A DNA stretch of 64,000 bases from Phellopilus nigrolimitatus (Eukaryota; Basidiomycota; Agaricomycetes; Hymenochaetales; Hymenochaetaceae): contig JAJOHG010000011.1 of NCBI GenBank assembly GCA_021029095.1, positions 372,001 through 436,000 on the forward strand. The letters are read 5' to 3'. The notes beneath the pieces were generated by a model, which made no database searches, had not been told where the DNA came from, and saw only the letters and a program-made list of their open reading frames with translations. Below are positions 1-10,797 of this stretch, one piece after another. A program made the translations under genes and the position numbers. How positions within the stretch are numbered: position 1 is the first letter of the stretch; each line of letters begins with the position of its first letter.

Positions 1-1285
1 CTAAGCCAAGTCTCGAATAGCGAAGGACAGACATACTGTCGAGCTCTATGTCTATATACAAGTGCTAAGTCCTTTAATCAAAGACAGAGCCGATTTTTGT
101 ACAATGCAGATGTTATATAGGATGGGGAAGGATCAAATGCTTTTGGAGATAAATTATTAGAGGAAGACCCCGACCGGACCTTCTGGGCGTGCATCAGATC
201 GAAGGTAGTCAAACCTGAGCCAGGTCGGCACCAGTCCGGGCGAAATATTATCTGTCCTGACCTTTGAGAGCACTAAATAGGTAACTAGTGTTTTGCATCC
301 CGATCCGTGTTGTTGACGATTGTGGACGCGACTCAATTGATCGTTATCTGTTCGCCGAGATGCCGAAGACAATTGCTGAGAACAAGCACCGGTGTCGCGG
401 CCGCTCTTGTTCGATTTTCGTCTCCGCGGCACTGGAAAAGACAACGGGAAAGCGTTTGATTTCATCATTCAACCCGTAGTAAGCGCGCGAGGGACTCCCG
501 AGTGCGCATACATGCTGAATACACTACAAAGACTATTCGAACTCCGATTACCTCAAACACAGTCAAATGAAACTCGCCACATCAAGCTCACATAAGCCAT
601 ATATTTCAACAGCTCTTGTCTCTTGTGAGTGTTGCTCAATATCCGCGATACACCGACTAGAAGTCAACTTCTCGACAGCTTTAAACAGCCGTAGGCGGGT
701 TCAAGCAATCACTTGATGTTTGGCGTCTCCGAGTCGTCATCAGCGTCACGCGAACTTGAAGCTTTCAGTTTCATTTTGTCTGATACGACGCTTAGTTTCG
801 GAGTACATTGTTCACCTTCTTTCTGCCCTGCTTTTGCTGCGGAAATGGCTTATTTCAGTACTAGTCGGCGACCTCAAAGGAAAAGTACGTCGGCCTGCGA
901 AATTCGGACGTGGTTGCAAACAATAAGAAGCGTACTTCAAAGGGGTGGTCCGAGCAAAGCCCTTCTCTGTTTGTTCCTGGGTGCACTGACTTGCCAAATT
1001 CGGCGAAAAGTAGGCCTAAGGACACGTTTTGGTTCTGTGGCTGCAGGGCCCCCTTGGCGCGTGCACACGCTTCATTCTTGTGTGCAACATGTCAGCGGTG
1101 GTCCCGACCTCTTTGACTGCTGCGGCTTAGGCCAGGTGGTGAGGGTGGTGGTGGTGGTGGCTTAGATGCACCGCAGAACGTATATATACCTCCCAAAATC
1201 CCCAGACATGCTTTCACCACAGTTCAGCCCCGCATTGACCAACCGCTTTCTCTTTTGAAAGCAACATCACAGAATCTATATAAAA
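1..1285 (+). repeat. Repeat block A, 5' flank of orphan gene
   Basis: This stretch matches 5418-6690 directly and 33956-35240 in reverse complement, with scattered substitutions and small indels. It lies just upstream of orphan gene copy A and includes TATA-like runs near 1182 and 1275. Short open frames exist on both strands, but they are broken differently in the three copies. For example, copies A and C lack one A that copy B has near 6290. I therefore treat it as non-coding flank or decayed coding sequence. The block is cut by the window's left edge, so its true start is not visible. Confidence 0.75.
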
Positions 1286-1961
1286 ATGGCGGTGCCCTTG
1301 TACGTCGCTACCCATTGCTTACGATGTTTTGTGGCTAAGGACAAGGTTCACGTTTATAGCTTAAAAGTTCCTCAGACGTTCAGGCGCCCCGCCCAGCCTC
1401 CCCGCGGATTTACTCCCCTTCCCCCGATCTCGACGAGATTCGAAAACGGAGACGCTTTTAGGCTTCTGTTTGATAAGAGTAGTGACATTGCTAACCCAGA
1501 CGACCCCGTCGTTGATATGGTCGGCGTTGGGCGTGAAACGATCGTGGGTTTGTTCTCGGTATGTTCCTCTCTGTCCGTTATACCGCTGGCAGCTCCTCAC
1601 ATTTTCCAAGTGGCCTGGATACGAGCTCGGGGGTACTTGCCAGCGCCGCGAGGTGTTTAAACTTTTCACTACAGATGGTACCCCCAAGACCCGGGCGGAC
1701 CTCGCTAGGTGGCTAAGCAACATGATAGTAAGAGTCATAGACGTGAGTTTTTGCGCACTTACAACTACTTATGTAAGGAGGCTGAGCCTGCTTTTCTGTA
1801 AGAGGTGCAAAGATCAGCGCATGGTGGAGGAAAACAGAAAGGAGTGTCGCGTGTTTGAAATCCGAAACGACTTCAAAATGGTAAAAAATACGCGCGTAGG
1901 CAGCATAGTCAACACTGACGATGGTAAATGGCACGCCGAGGTAGAAATGGTTATTGGCTAA
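1286..1961 (+). CDS. Orphan protein, repeat copy A (187 aa, 3 exons)
   Basis: Exons are 1286-1558, 1611-1742 and 1803-1961. Both introns are phase 0 with good GT..AG ends, and the sum is 564 nt with a TAA stop. The same exon plan is conserved in the diverged copy at 33217-33955, which supports a real gene. Visible features are an N-terminal stretch rich in Pro/Phe/Arg (VPQTFRRPAQPP, FTPLPPIS), a middle KTRxDLA segment, and a C-terminal GSIVNTDDGKWHAEVEM block. There is no signal peptide, membrane segment or catalytic motif I recognise, so I assign no function. The ATG lies just after TATATAAAA. An in-frame start further upstream, possible in copy C, is closed here by a TGA. It sits about 520 bp before the hydrolase-like gene. 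Confidence 0.6.
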
Positions 1962-2477
1962 GCTTTTCTATGCTTTCATGACCACTTCGCGTCATAATCG
2001 CATTTGGATCTTACCCTCGCATGTGCTCTTGATTCTGGTATGCCGAGCATCAACTTTTATGCGCAGTTGTTAATCAAATATGTACACTTGTTGTGTTCAT
2101 ACTGTAAATAAACTACTTACATTAGTGAAATTATACATCCAACCGAGTGCGAAAAATACCTTTCTCGTTGTGACGAGCTTGATTTAAAGTTGCAATTGTG
2201 GTCCAGTTGAAACTCCGCAACCTGTATCAACGGCTTAAAAGAGATGCCGAGAGTCGGCAACGCGTCCCTTCAACTGTCCGGACTCCGGAGTCGCGTCGGC
2301 AACCGCTTGCTATCAGTCATTTAAATCATAGCCTGTGCAGATCTGGCTCCATTTAGTATTCGGCTGACTGCTCTTCGCGATCCTTGATCCACGCGGTCAG
2401 CCAGCAGAAGCGCGAGGAGACAATCCGTGACGTATAAAACCAGTTACGACGATGTCGCTGGGGATTGTGCTACTTCA
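1962..2477 (+). repeat. Shared 3' flank of orphan gene; promoter of hydrolase gene
   Basis: Positions 1965-2340 recur, rearranged, at 6967-7130 plus 7560-7675, and in reverse at 36060-36170 plus 36590-36900. The other two copies contain a small TIR element that is absent here, so copy A shows the state without that insertion. A motif around GATGCCGAG and CGTCGGCAACCGCTTGC is common to all three. The last ~140 bp before 2478 look unique and probably hold the hydrolase promoter, with CGTATAAAACC at about 2430 as a TATA candidate. Confidence 0.6.
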
Positions 2478-4469
2478 ATGGGACCGACTCTTGTATTCCT
2501 GTGGCTAGCCATCCACGTATTAGTTGTCGCGGGGCAGACATGGTGAGATTTATCTGTTCGTTCTTCTCCAAAGACTTGACGCGTGTCGTATGACAGGTGT
2601 GGAAAGCATTACATGGCGAACCAGTCAGTAGTTGAGCCTGGTGGTGAATTTCCTGTGGCGAAGACATCGAGCGAACCGCTCCTCGCGTTCCGCTGCGCCC
2701 CCGCCGTGAAGCCGTACCTTGCAGAAGATACTTCTGGCGCGTTTATCGTCGACACTCAAGTCACGTACACTGAGAAGGCTGGCACGGCTCCTATCGACAC
2801 TTCCAAGTCTGGATCTGAGCTGCAAGTGTCTATCTCGATCAACGGGCAGACTCTCGCTACCGGTGCCGTCCCGTTCAATGCGAGCGGCCACGAGCTCCCT
2901 TTCTCATTGGCGCCCCTCAAGCCGCAGACGTCTGCATTTGATGTTGTGTGCACTGCGAAAACGCCTGACGGACAGACATTTAACGCAAATACGACTCTGC
3001 AGAAACTGCCCGACCCTCCCTCAGACATTGGAAGCGTGGCGAAGTTGGATTTACGGACAGGCGCGATGCTCGTTAGAAGCTCGGGATCGGAGGAATGGGA
3101 AACGGTGTTTCCGCTTGGGTTTTATACCACCTTCGATGGGTACTTGACAACAAACTTGAGTGTTCTGAATGATTTGAAGGATAGAGGGTAAGTTAATTTG
3201 GACTAAGTTCCAAAATGTATAGTCTAATTTCATTGTTATCTAGGTTTACTATCGTAAGTAGGAGATTTGTATTAGTTATGCAGTTAAGCAGAGTCGTTTT
3301 AGGTCCACCCTGTGCCAACATTCGACAACTTAACTGCTCTTGGAGAAGTCTTGGATCGCATGGAAGAAGTTGGGCTTTATCTGATGTATGACATGCGATT
3401 GTAGGTGCTCAAAATACTCATTTATTCATAACTACTACTCAAGACATAATTGTATTTTCAGTACGTATACGAACCTTTCCTCTGTGACTGAACAGGTCAA
3501 CATGATCAAAAGCCGTAAGAACCTTCTCCTGTGGTACACCGGCGACGAGCCCGACGGGACGAGTGACCCGCTCAACGCGACGAAAATCACGTACGACCTT
3601 ATTAACACGCTCGATGGGTATCACCCCGTCTCGCTCGTCCTGAACTGCGAGAACTACTTCTTCGAGGAGTATACGACAGGCGCCGACGTCGTCATGCAGG
3701 ACGCGTACCCCGTCGCCATGAACGCGACGTTCTCGGTCGAGTGGCATACCCCGTGTACGCCCGACTTTGGCGACTGCGGGTGCGATAACTGCAAGGGCGA
3801 CTTGGCGGACATCGCGGCGAGGCTGGACGAGTTCGCCTATCGATTGGATGTCTTGGGACAGACGCGCGCGAAGGCCGTATGGGGAGTGCCTCAGGCGTTC
3901 GGAGGCGAGGAGTAAGCCGTATTTTGCATTTGCTCTCATAAAGTCCTGACGGCGCTCCACTTGATAAGATACTGGTCCCGACCACCTACAGGGAAAGAAT
4001 GGCTGGTGGAAGGCGTCCTATCCATCAACCACGGAGCAACAGGTATCCGCTTTCTCTCACCTGTCGCGTTATATGCAAGTCCTAACATCTTTGGAACGCA
4101 GGGATCGTCCCATGGATCGACCCTACTCCCGCAGATATCAAAGAAACTGCGACAAGTCTCGCGCAAGCCCTGCCAACCATCAAGCAGTTCATATTCAACT
4201 CCAGCACCTCGTTCTCTTCCTTAAGTCAAAGCGGCGTCGACGTCGGCCTCTGGACGCTCGGAGGGCAGACTCTCGTGCTCGCTACGAACCTGGGCAACGC
4301 GAGTGCTTCGTTATCGCTGGCTCTGCCCGGGGGCTCCAGCTCTAAAGCGACAGCAACGCAGATTTTGGACGGCGGTGGGTCGCTGCAACTGGGCGGGGCG
4401 GCTGGCGCCGGAGGGAACGCGACGCTGAACATGGATGCTCTGGGTTCTGCCGGTTTCGTTGTGCAGTAA
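2478..4469 (+). CDS. Secreted glycoside-hydrolase-like protein (TIM-barrel type)
   Basis: Seven exons (2478-2542, 2597-3187, 3244-3253, 3303-3400, 3462-3911, 3969-4042, 4102-4469) sum to 1656 nt, giving 551 aa. The ATG opens a clear signal peptide (MGPTLVFLWLAIHVLVVAGQ), and intron 1 separates it from the mature start WCGKHYMANQ. An N-terminal beta-rich domain (to about residue 190) is followed by a barrel-like region: GFYTTFDGYL, VLDRMEEVGLYLMYDM, LLLWYTGDEPDG (Glu ~284 is a plausible catalytic acid), VVMQDAYPVAMNATF. A Ser/Gly/Ala-rich C-terminal beta domain with Asn-x-Ser/Thr sites ends the protein. Fungi have a family of such secreted GH-superfamily proteins. The substrate is unknown, and a carbohydrate target is inference. 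Exon 3 is only 10 nt. The gene is intact despite lying between two repeat blocks. Confidence 0.8.
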
Positions 4470-4594
4470 AAAGATGCCCGATGTGTTTGGAAAGCAAATC
4501 TATATTGATAATGATATAATGAGTTGAATATTGGTTCTTGTGATCGCGCGTCTTGCGATTGTTCTACTGACAGAATGCAGCATTCAATTACAAA
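4470..4594. other. 3' flank of hydrolase gene
   Basis: A short AT-rich stretch after the stop, probably the 3' UTR and polyadenylation region. Similarity to the transporter's 3' flank begins close to 4595, which marks the left limit of repeat block B. Confidence 0.4.
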
Positions 4595-4812
4595 AGCGTA
4601 GTTTACACGCGAGTTCCCTGATCAGCGATAAGTGAAGAATCGTAACCTTCTCAAACACGGCATAGGTAGTGTGCACAACTGCAACATGACAACAATTCCG
4701 CCCCTGACCTCATCCGAGGCTATAAATCCAGCAAGAAGTAAAAACTATACAGCATACATAAATCGAAAAGAAACGGACGCCCAATTATACAGCGAAGTCG
4801 TATATATCCCTC

Positions 4813-5065
4813 TCATAGCACATAGCGGAAGTCGCGATTCTGGCGGTCGGTGAGGTCGAGGAAAGCCTTGTCGACCTTCCTCTCGACGACGTTCCCGCTC
4901 TCGTCGGACGCGCGCACCCACACGTCGTCGTACGCGTCGTCTGCCGGCTCCCGGTCGCGCCTTTTGTTCTCCTTGCTGAGGATGTGGCGCTGGAGCATCA
5001 TCAGCATCGGGCAGATGAGGTAGCATATGCCGGTGACGATCCACGGGAGTGACGGGACGTGGTTT
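4813..5065 (-). pseudogene. Duplicated last exon of MFS transporter (fragment)
   Basis: The translated fragment (LMMLQRHILSKENKR ... DRQNRDFRYVL, stop at 4813) is a close copy of the last exon of the transporter at 7888-9926. Upstream it retains the acceptor and most of the last intron, then loses similarity after about 46 nt, so all other exons are missing. It carries a 9-bp in-frame insertion (about 5048-5056) relative to the intact gene. The copy at 35579-35831 has the same insertion, so these two share an ancestor more recent than the parent gene. No start codon or transmembrane part remains, so it should not make a transporter. Confidence 0.85.
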
Positions 5066-5279
5066 CTGCAGACGAGGACATATCGTTAGCTGTATAGCCC
5101 TTCAAGTCAAGGACAGCGCAAACCAGAATCCAGGAGTCCGACCAGTTTCAGTGATGTGTACTTCAAGGCTTGCTCTGTCAATCTCCGAAAGTATTTCTGA
5201 GTTCCTTGTGGTAAAGCGCGGAACAAAACCGACGACTGATACAAGTAGGTGTCGTGTCCTCAAAGTTCGAGTCAGGTCA

Positions 5280-5660
5280 CGGCCAATGTAAATCAATAAG
5301 GCTCTGGTCGAGAGTCGACTTCACGGACAAAATTCTGATCCCCTTCACTCCCGACCAGGGTCGACTCCGACCTGACCCCCAACTCGAACAAAGAAAGCCG
5401 CAGGCAGAGCAGGCAGGTTGAATCTGCGATTTCTCCTTAATTTTCTAAGCGCATGCATACTGTCAAGCTCTATGGCATATACAAATGCCAATCTTTTTAA
5501 CCAAAGACAAAGCCGCTTTTTTACAATGCAGATGTTAAGAAAGGGAAGGGTTAGAAATGCTTTGAGGAATAAATTATTTGTGGGTCGGGGTCTGCTTGGG
5601 TCAACCTGGGTCGGAAACAGTGCATTAGATCGAAGGTACTCAATCTCAGGAAATCTGAGC
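5280..5660. repeat. Repeat segment with skewed GACCC/GGGTC runs
   Basis: It contains alternating ACTCCCGACC, GACTCCGACCTGACCCC and GGGTCGGGGTCTGC-type strings, and recurs inverted at about 34990-35340. It links the truncated transporter intron to the orphan-gene upstream region in both copies. Its composition resembles the GACCC-rich ends of the hAT-like element at 40-49 kb, but I see no shared terminal sequence. Its origin is unclear. Confidence 0.5.
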
Positions 5661-6121
5661 CAGGTCGGCACCAGTCCGGGCGAAATATTCTCTTGGTGAC
5701 CCAAAGTAGGTAACCGATGTTTTGCATCCCGATCCGTGTTGTTGACGATTGTGGACGTGACTCAATTGATCGTCATCTGTTAGCCGAGATGCCGGAGACA
5801 ATTGCTGAGGACAAGCACCACTGTCGCCGCCGCTCTTGTTGGTTTTTCGTCTCCGTGGCACAGACGAAGACAACGAAGAAACATCAAGTTTACTCCGTAG
5901 TAAACGTGCGAGGGACTCCGAGTGCGCATACACTACGAAGACTATTCGAACTCCAATTCCGCCAAACACAGTCAAATGAAACTTGCCACATCAAACTCAC
6001 ATAAGCCATATATTTCAACAGCTCTTGTCTCTTGTGAGTGTTGCTCAATATCCGCGATATACCGACTGGAAGTCAACTTCTCGACAGCTTTAAACAGCCG
6101 TAGGCTAGTTCAAGCAATCAC

Positions 6122-6526
6122 TTGATGTCTGGCGTCTCCGAGTCGTCATCAGCGTCACGCGAACTTGAAGCTTTCAGTTTTCTTTTGTCTGCTACGACGC
6201 TTAGTTTCGGGGTACTTTGTTCACCTTCTTTCTGCCCTGCTTTTGCTGCGGAAATGGCTTATTTTAGTACTAGTCGGCGACCTCAAAAGAAAAAGTACGC
6301 CGGCCTGCGGAATTCAGATGTGGCTGCAAATAATAAGAAGCGTACGTCAAAGGGGTGGTCCAAGCAAAGGCCTTCTCTGTTTGTTCCTGGGTGCACGGAC
6401 TTACCAAATTCGGCGAAAAGTAAACCTAAGGACATGTTTTGGTTCTGTGGCTGCAGGGCCCCCCTGGCGCGTGCACACGCTTCATTCTTGTGTGCAACAT
6501 GTCAGCGGTGGTCCCGACCTCTTTGA
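6122..6526 (+). other. 134-codon open frame, intact only in copy B
   Basis: Copy B keeps one frame open from an ATG through RRPQKKKY, NNKKRTSKGW and a Cys-containing tail (FWFCGCRAPL, FLCATCQRW) to a TGA. Copies A (about 717-1120) and C (about 34120-34522) are shifted by one missing A in the poly-A stretch, so the first part reads into another frame. The Cys pairs could suggest metal binding, but no family is recognised. It may be a small gene or a chance frame. Only its recurrence and the conserved tail support coding. Confidence 0.2.
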
Positions 6527-6689
6527 TTGCTGCGGCTTAGGCCAGGCGGTGGTGGTGGTGGTGGCTTAGATGCACCGCAGAACGTATATATACCTCCCAA
6601 AATCCCCAGACATGCTTTCACCACAGTTCAGCCCCGCATCGACCAACCACTTTCACTTGTGCAAGCAGCATCACATCACCTATATAAAA

Positions 6690-6720
6690 ATGCCTGTTCG
6701 CGTGAGTATTCAGGTTTCGA
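6690..6720 (+). pseudogene. Orphan gene remnant, copy B
   Basis: After the shared TATATAAAA, copy B keeps only the first five codons of the orphan gene (MPVRV, identical to copy C). It then diverges abruptly into unrelated sequence and a partial TIR element. All three exons seen in copies A and C are gone, so this copy is a deletion derivative. Confidence 0.6.
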
Positions 6721-6751
6721 AAATACGTACGTACCAGTATACGGTACGTTG

Positions 6752-6966
6752 CGGAGCCCTAGCCATGGCTCGTGCAGAGGTGGCAAAGTAAAAGCTGTTC
6801 ACGCAGATGCAGAAGCCCGCCAATTCACCAAGTTAGCTAAATTGGACGTGCACAGAACAGACTTTTTTCGCCGAGTTAGCTAACTAGAGTTAGCTAACCG
6901 GAAAGTTAGCTAACTCGTGATTTTGGCGGGGAAAGGTTAGCTAACTTTTGCAGCCGAGCGGGGCCT
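6752..6966 (-). mobile_element. Truncated GTTAGCTAAC TIR element
   Basis: This is the reverse complement of part of the full element at 36917-37244. It runs from the CCATGGCTCGTGCAGAGG segment to the terminal CAGCCGAGCGGGGCCT. It holds several copies of the palindrome-like string GTTAGCTAAC. The other terminus is missing. In copy A the equivalent site (about 1957-1965) has no insertion. Confidence 0.65.
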
Positions 6967-7132
6967 AAGCTTTTCTCTGCTTTCATGACCACTTCTCTTC
7001 ATATTCGCATTTGGATCTTATCCTCGTATGCGCATGTGCTCTTGATTCTGGTATGCTGAACATCAACTTTTATGCGCAGTTGTTAATCTAATATGTACAC
7101 ATATTGTGTTCATACTGTAAATAAATAACATT

Positions 7133-7540
7133 GAAATGAAGAGATAATCGGACTTAGCCAAAATTCGATGCGCGTCGACAACGCAACTTTGCTCGGCATA
7201 CACTGACAAGGCATGTTATGCTACGGTCTTTTCATAATATCTGGGCTTGTCTGTCAGTGCAAACTTACAAGCTAATATATGAGGAAAATCATCACCGGTA
7301 TAGAAGGTGTAGCATATACGTGTAGTGCAGTTGTGATTCGAATCACTTAGGGACAGGGCCGATACGATTCATTTTATCTCATAAATACTCTGCGAACATA
7401 TCATAGTACAATATATATGTGCATATTGTCAGTCAATAGCCTGTTGAAAGTCGATCTAGAACGCTGTTGCGAGCAAACGATCAGCGGTACACTGACGACG
7501 CACGTCAAATTTTGGCGAAGTCCGATTAACTCTTCATTTC
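7133..7540. mobile_element. MITE-like element with ~47-bp imperfect TIRs
   Basis: The left end reads GAAATGAAGAGATAATCGGA, and the right end, in reverse complement, reads GAAATGAAGAGTTAATCGGA. The similarity continues through CTTxGCCAAAATTxGA to GCGTCG. Length is 408 bp with no coding capacity. A second copy lies inverted at 36176-36589 within block C. Copy A has no such element at the corresponding place. Target-site duplications are not clear, so the superfamily is not assigned. Confidence 0.7.
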
Positions 7541-7887
7541 GATCTGTCATATCTGACCCGCGAGTCGCGACTGCCATTATTTCTGCAAACAGCTGTGAAA
7601 GAGATGCCGAGCGTCGGCAGCGCGTCCTTCAAAATCGGCAACCGCTTGCTGTCCCTATCCGCTAGTAAGCTTACACGACGTCCCTGATCCGCGATAAGAG
7701 AGAAGTCTTAAGAAGCGTATCCTTCTCAAACACGGCATAGTAGTGTGCAATAAGCACCAACATGACAGCAATTCCACCCCTGACCTCATCCGGCTTTAAA
7801 TCCAGTAAGAAGTAAAAACTAAACAGCATACATAAATCAAGAAGAAACCAGCGCCCAAATTATACAGCGAAGTCGTATATATCCCTT

Positions 7888-9926
7888 TCATAGCACATAG
7901 CGGAAGTCGCGATTCTGATGGTCGGTGAGGTCGAGGAAGGCCTTGTCGACCTTCTTCTCGATGACATTCCCGCTCTCGTCGGACACGCGCACCCACACGT
8001 CGTCGTACGCGTCGTCTGCCGGCTCCTGGTCGCGCCTTTTGTTCTCTTTGCTGAGGATGTGGCGCTGGAGCATCATCAGCATCGGGCAGATGAGGTAACA
8101 GATGCCGATGACGATCCACGGGACGTGGTTTCTGCAAACAAGGCCATATCGTTAGCTGTATAGCTCTTCGGGTCGAGAACAGCGCAAACGCGGAGACGCA
8201 CCGGGGCGAGTACTTGGCCTGCCACATCTGCGGGCCGAGGGCGTTGCCGACGCAGTAGGCGACGAGCATGATCGCGTTCGTGGTGACGCGCTTCGTGTGG
8301 CCCGCGGTGGTCTGGCTCACCCACGAGAGCGCAAGGACGAAGCCCGTTGTTCCAACGCCCGTGATCCAAACCGAGAAGAGCAGCCCGACCTTGTCCGACC
8401 ACGGCAAGACGTTGACGAGGATGCTCCCGAGCACATTCGGGATGAAGTACACCGTGCCTACGATCGCGATGCTGTTGGCATAGCGGGCGGCGATGGTCAC
8501 GCCCGTGAAGATCGTGACGATTTCGATAAGACCGGATACACAGCCGAGTAAAGTAGTCTGATAAGATATTCTGTAAGCTGCAGGAAAGGAAAGAAGTGAG
8601 AAGGAAGAAATGTACCTGGAGAACGGTGAAGCCAAAGGACGCGATGATGATGGAGTTCTGGTTCGTAAGTGAGTTCGGGATGTTGTCCACGCAAGACAAG
8701 AGAGCAAAGATCCAGGTCTTGGGGTCAGTAAGAGCTTCCACCATCCTATAAGGCATAGCTGATCAGAGTAATGCAAAAACCAGCAATAAAATCACGTACT
8801 GTTCCTTTTTGAAGTGCTTATTCTCAACACCAGTCTGGTTCTCCTTGATACGGCTGACGGCAATTGCACGCTCCTCCGGAGTCAAGAACCACGCGTTAGT
8901 CGGCGAATCGGGAAAAAGGAACCTTTGGAATGAATCTCAGGCAAAGTTTATTATAGAATCTTTAGTTGCGCGTACTCACCAGTAAGCGACGGCGGTAAAG
9001 AGAGTTAGCCCGCCTGTCATGATCATGAGCCACTGCCAGGGCTCAAAGCCCATCGTCTTGATGTGCAGAGCACCGAAGCTGATGAACGCTATCACGATTT
9101 GCGCGGTGCCGTTCATCAGAACTAGACGAAGAAAGAAAGCTTTTAGTCGTTTGATGACCTTTAATGAACGCCGAAATCTGCCTACACCAATAGCCGACAC
9201 GTAGCGTCTGTTCCTTGCGAGTATAGAACATGCCGCTCACAATCATGAAGCCGGCAGTAATCGAACCCTCGCATATTCCAAGAATGAAACGGACAGCGAA
9301 GAGGCTGCCAAAGCTGTGGCACGCCGCGTGCGAGCAGAGGGCGACACCCCAGATGAAGATATTAATACTGAGAGGTGATGTCCAGTTATGACTACTTTGC
9401 GATGGTAATGATAAACGCGTTCGGCGACTGACCTCATCCACTTCCCGACTGGGAACCGCTGCAGGGCGAGATTCTGTGGATATTCGAAGAGGAGGTAGCT
9501 CAAGTAGAAGATCGTGCCGAGCCAATTGTACTGATTAGCGTTCAGATGGGCGGACGTCTTGATACCGAGAATTGCAGATGAACCGAGGGTCGTCTTATCC
9601 ATAAATTGAATCCAATAGAGAACTGAGAAATGCAAGGACTTCCATCTGAGTATTGCATCTCGAATGAAGTCGGAAAGCGCGAAGCCTTACTGCACATCAG
9701 AGGAAGAATATGTTTGTCGATCTTCCGTCTATAAGACACAAATTCAACAACCAATGATAATGGCATGATTACTTAAAGACACATACCGGATTCTAAGCGC
9801 CTCTGCCGGGTCGATATCTTCCTGAGTGGCCAGCTGGGCAGCCTCATCGACCTCCTGCGTCGCCGCCGTCGCGTGGAGGTGCTTCTCGTCGTCGACATTC
9901 TTCTCGCTAAGCGACGAAGAGCTCAT
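7888..9926 (-). CDS. MFS transporter, allantoate permease (Dal5)-like
   Basis: Nine exons (9787-9926, 9691-9728, 9433-9622, 9186-9367, 8980-9121, 8800-8922, 8616-8745, 8202-8557, 7888-8131) sum to 1545 nt, giving 514 aa. An acidic cytosolic N-terminus is followed by about 12 hydrophobic segments and a charged C-terminus. Family landmarks are LYWIQFMDKTTL (TM1, Asp-Lys-Thr), GWxx-type LFEYPQNLALQRFPVGKW, RFILGICEGS, and YTRKEQTLRVGYWFLMNGTA. These place it in the anion:cation symporter family with Dal5, Tna1 and Vht1. Likely substrates are ureides, small organic anions or vitamins, which cannot be narrowed from sequence. It acts at the plasma membrane. Its last exon, last intron and 3' flank have been copied twice elsewhere in the window (4813-5065, 35579-35831). 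Confidence 0.85.
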
Positions 9927-10797
9927 AATGGTAAAGGGGTCTGCGGCCGAATTGCAGAGCAGGAAGGCGACCGTGACAGAGGATGGAGAAGCTAAAGAGC
10001 GTGCTTGATAGGTCGTAACTCGGCATTCTGAATGAAGTACTTGTAGGAATTGATAGAAGATAGGCTCCTAGATATGGCAAAGATAGACTTTATCTACCAT
10101 GCGGGCGCGGAAGCGAAGCGGCACCCACTGAATCAGGCTCGAGCGCCATAACGTGTTTGTTGCCAAACTTAAGCCACTTCTTGCGTTCATTTTGCCATTT
10201 ATGCAACGCAATAAAATAAAATAAACAAGTAAAACTATACAACGAACCCCTCGCAAAATCATCGCCAGACAGCGTTACGATTGGCGCCCGGTATGTTGAA
10301 GCTCGGACAGGCACACGTCAGTCGCCGAGGCGAACCTGAGCAAAAGGGGAGATAAGATAAGGTTAACTTAAACCGCGAGTATTTACAAGGACCGCGACGC
10401 TACAGAACTTGGAATTTGTGTCGAATTCCTTGAATGCACTTCGAAGTACAAGCAAAAAACATACAACTTGTACAAGCTGGTCATGGACTTTCTGCTCGGA
10501 TATATAACGATCATAGTCAGGTTGGAGCCGATATGTCAAACGATAACAAGGTCTGATGTATCTGGTAGACAGGGTACGGAAGAATACAGAGTGTTTTATA
10601 TTGTACAAGATCCTTAAAAACGAATACCAACGATGCAAGAAGAGTCAAGACAGCATGAACATTGAAAAAAAAAAAAAACGGCCCGCAAAAAACACATACA
10701 TATAAGAGGCAAAACACGGAAGGTATCATCTCTCTTCTCACTTCCTCACTAGTTCCGCATACTAATCAACGCGCGACTCGGGCAAACTGCACTATGT
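9927..10797. other. Intergenic region, no gene seen
   Basis: This holds the 5' flank of the Dal5-like transporter and the 3' flank of the RdRP gene. Short frames on the minus strand (for example 10517-10741) have no family features. A 14-A run at about 10665-10678 is the only simple repeat. Confidence 0.5.

Larger units (their letters stand above)
4595..7675 (+). repeat. Repeat block B: transporter 3' end plus orphan-gene unit
   Basis: Order along the plus strand: transporter 3' flank and last exon (antisense), a junction inside the transporter's last intron (near 5111), orphan-gene upstream region (5418-6690), a remnant of the orphan start, a TIR-element fragment, the orphan 3' flank (6967-7130), a small inverted-repeat element, then the GATGCCGAG segment. 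At about 7675 the same transporter 3' flank starts again and runs into the intact transporter gene. The block is thus one unit of a direct repeat bounded by two copies of the transporter 3' end. Block C (inverted, 33.2-36.9 kb) carries the same parts in a permuted order. Confidence 0.75.

Noticed and set aside
5280..5660. GACCC-rich segment as a relic of the hAT-like element
   Set aside because: Similar base composition only. Neither the TAGGGCATACC terminus nor any interior sequence is shared.
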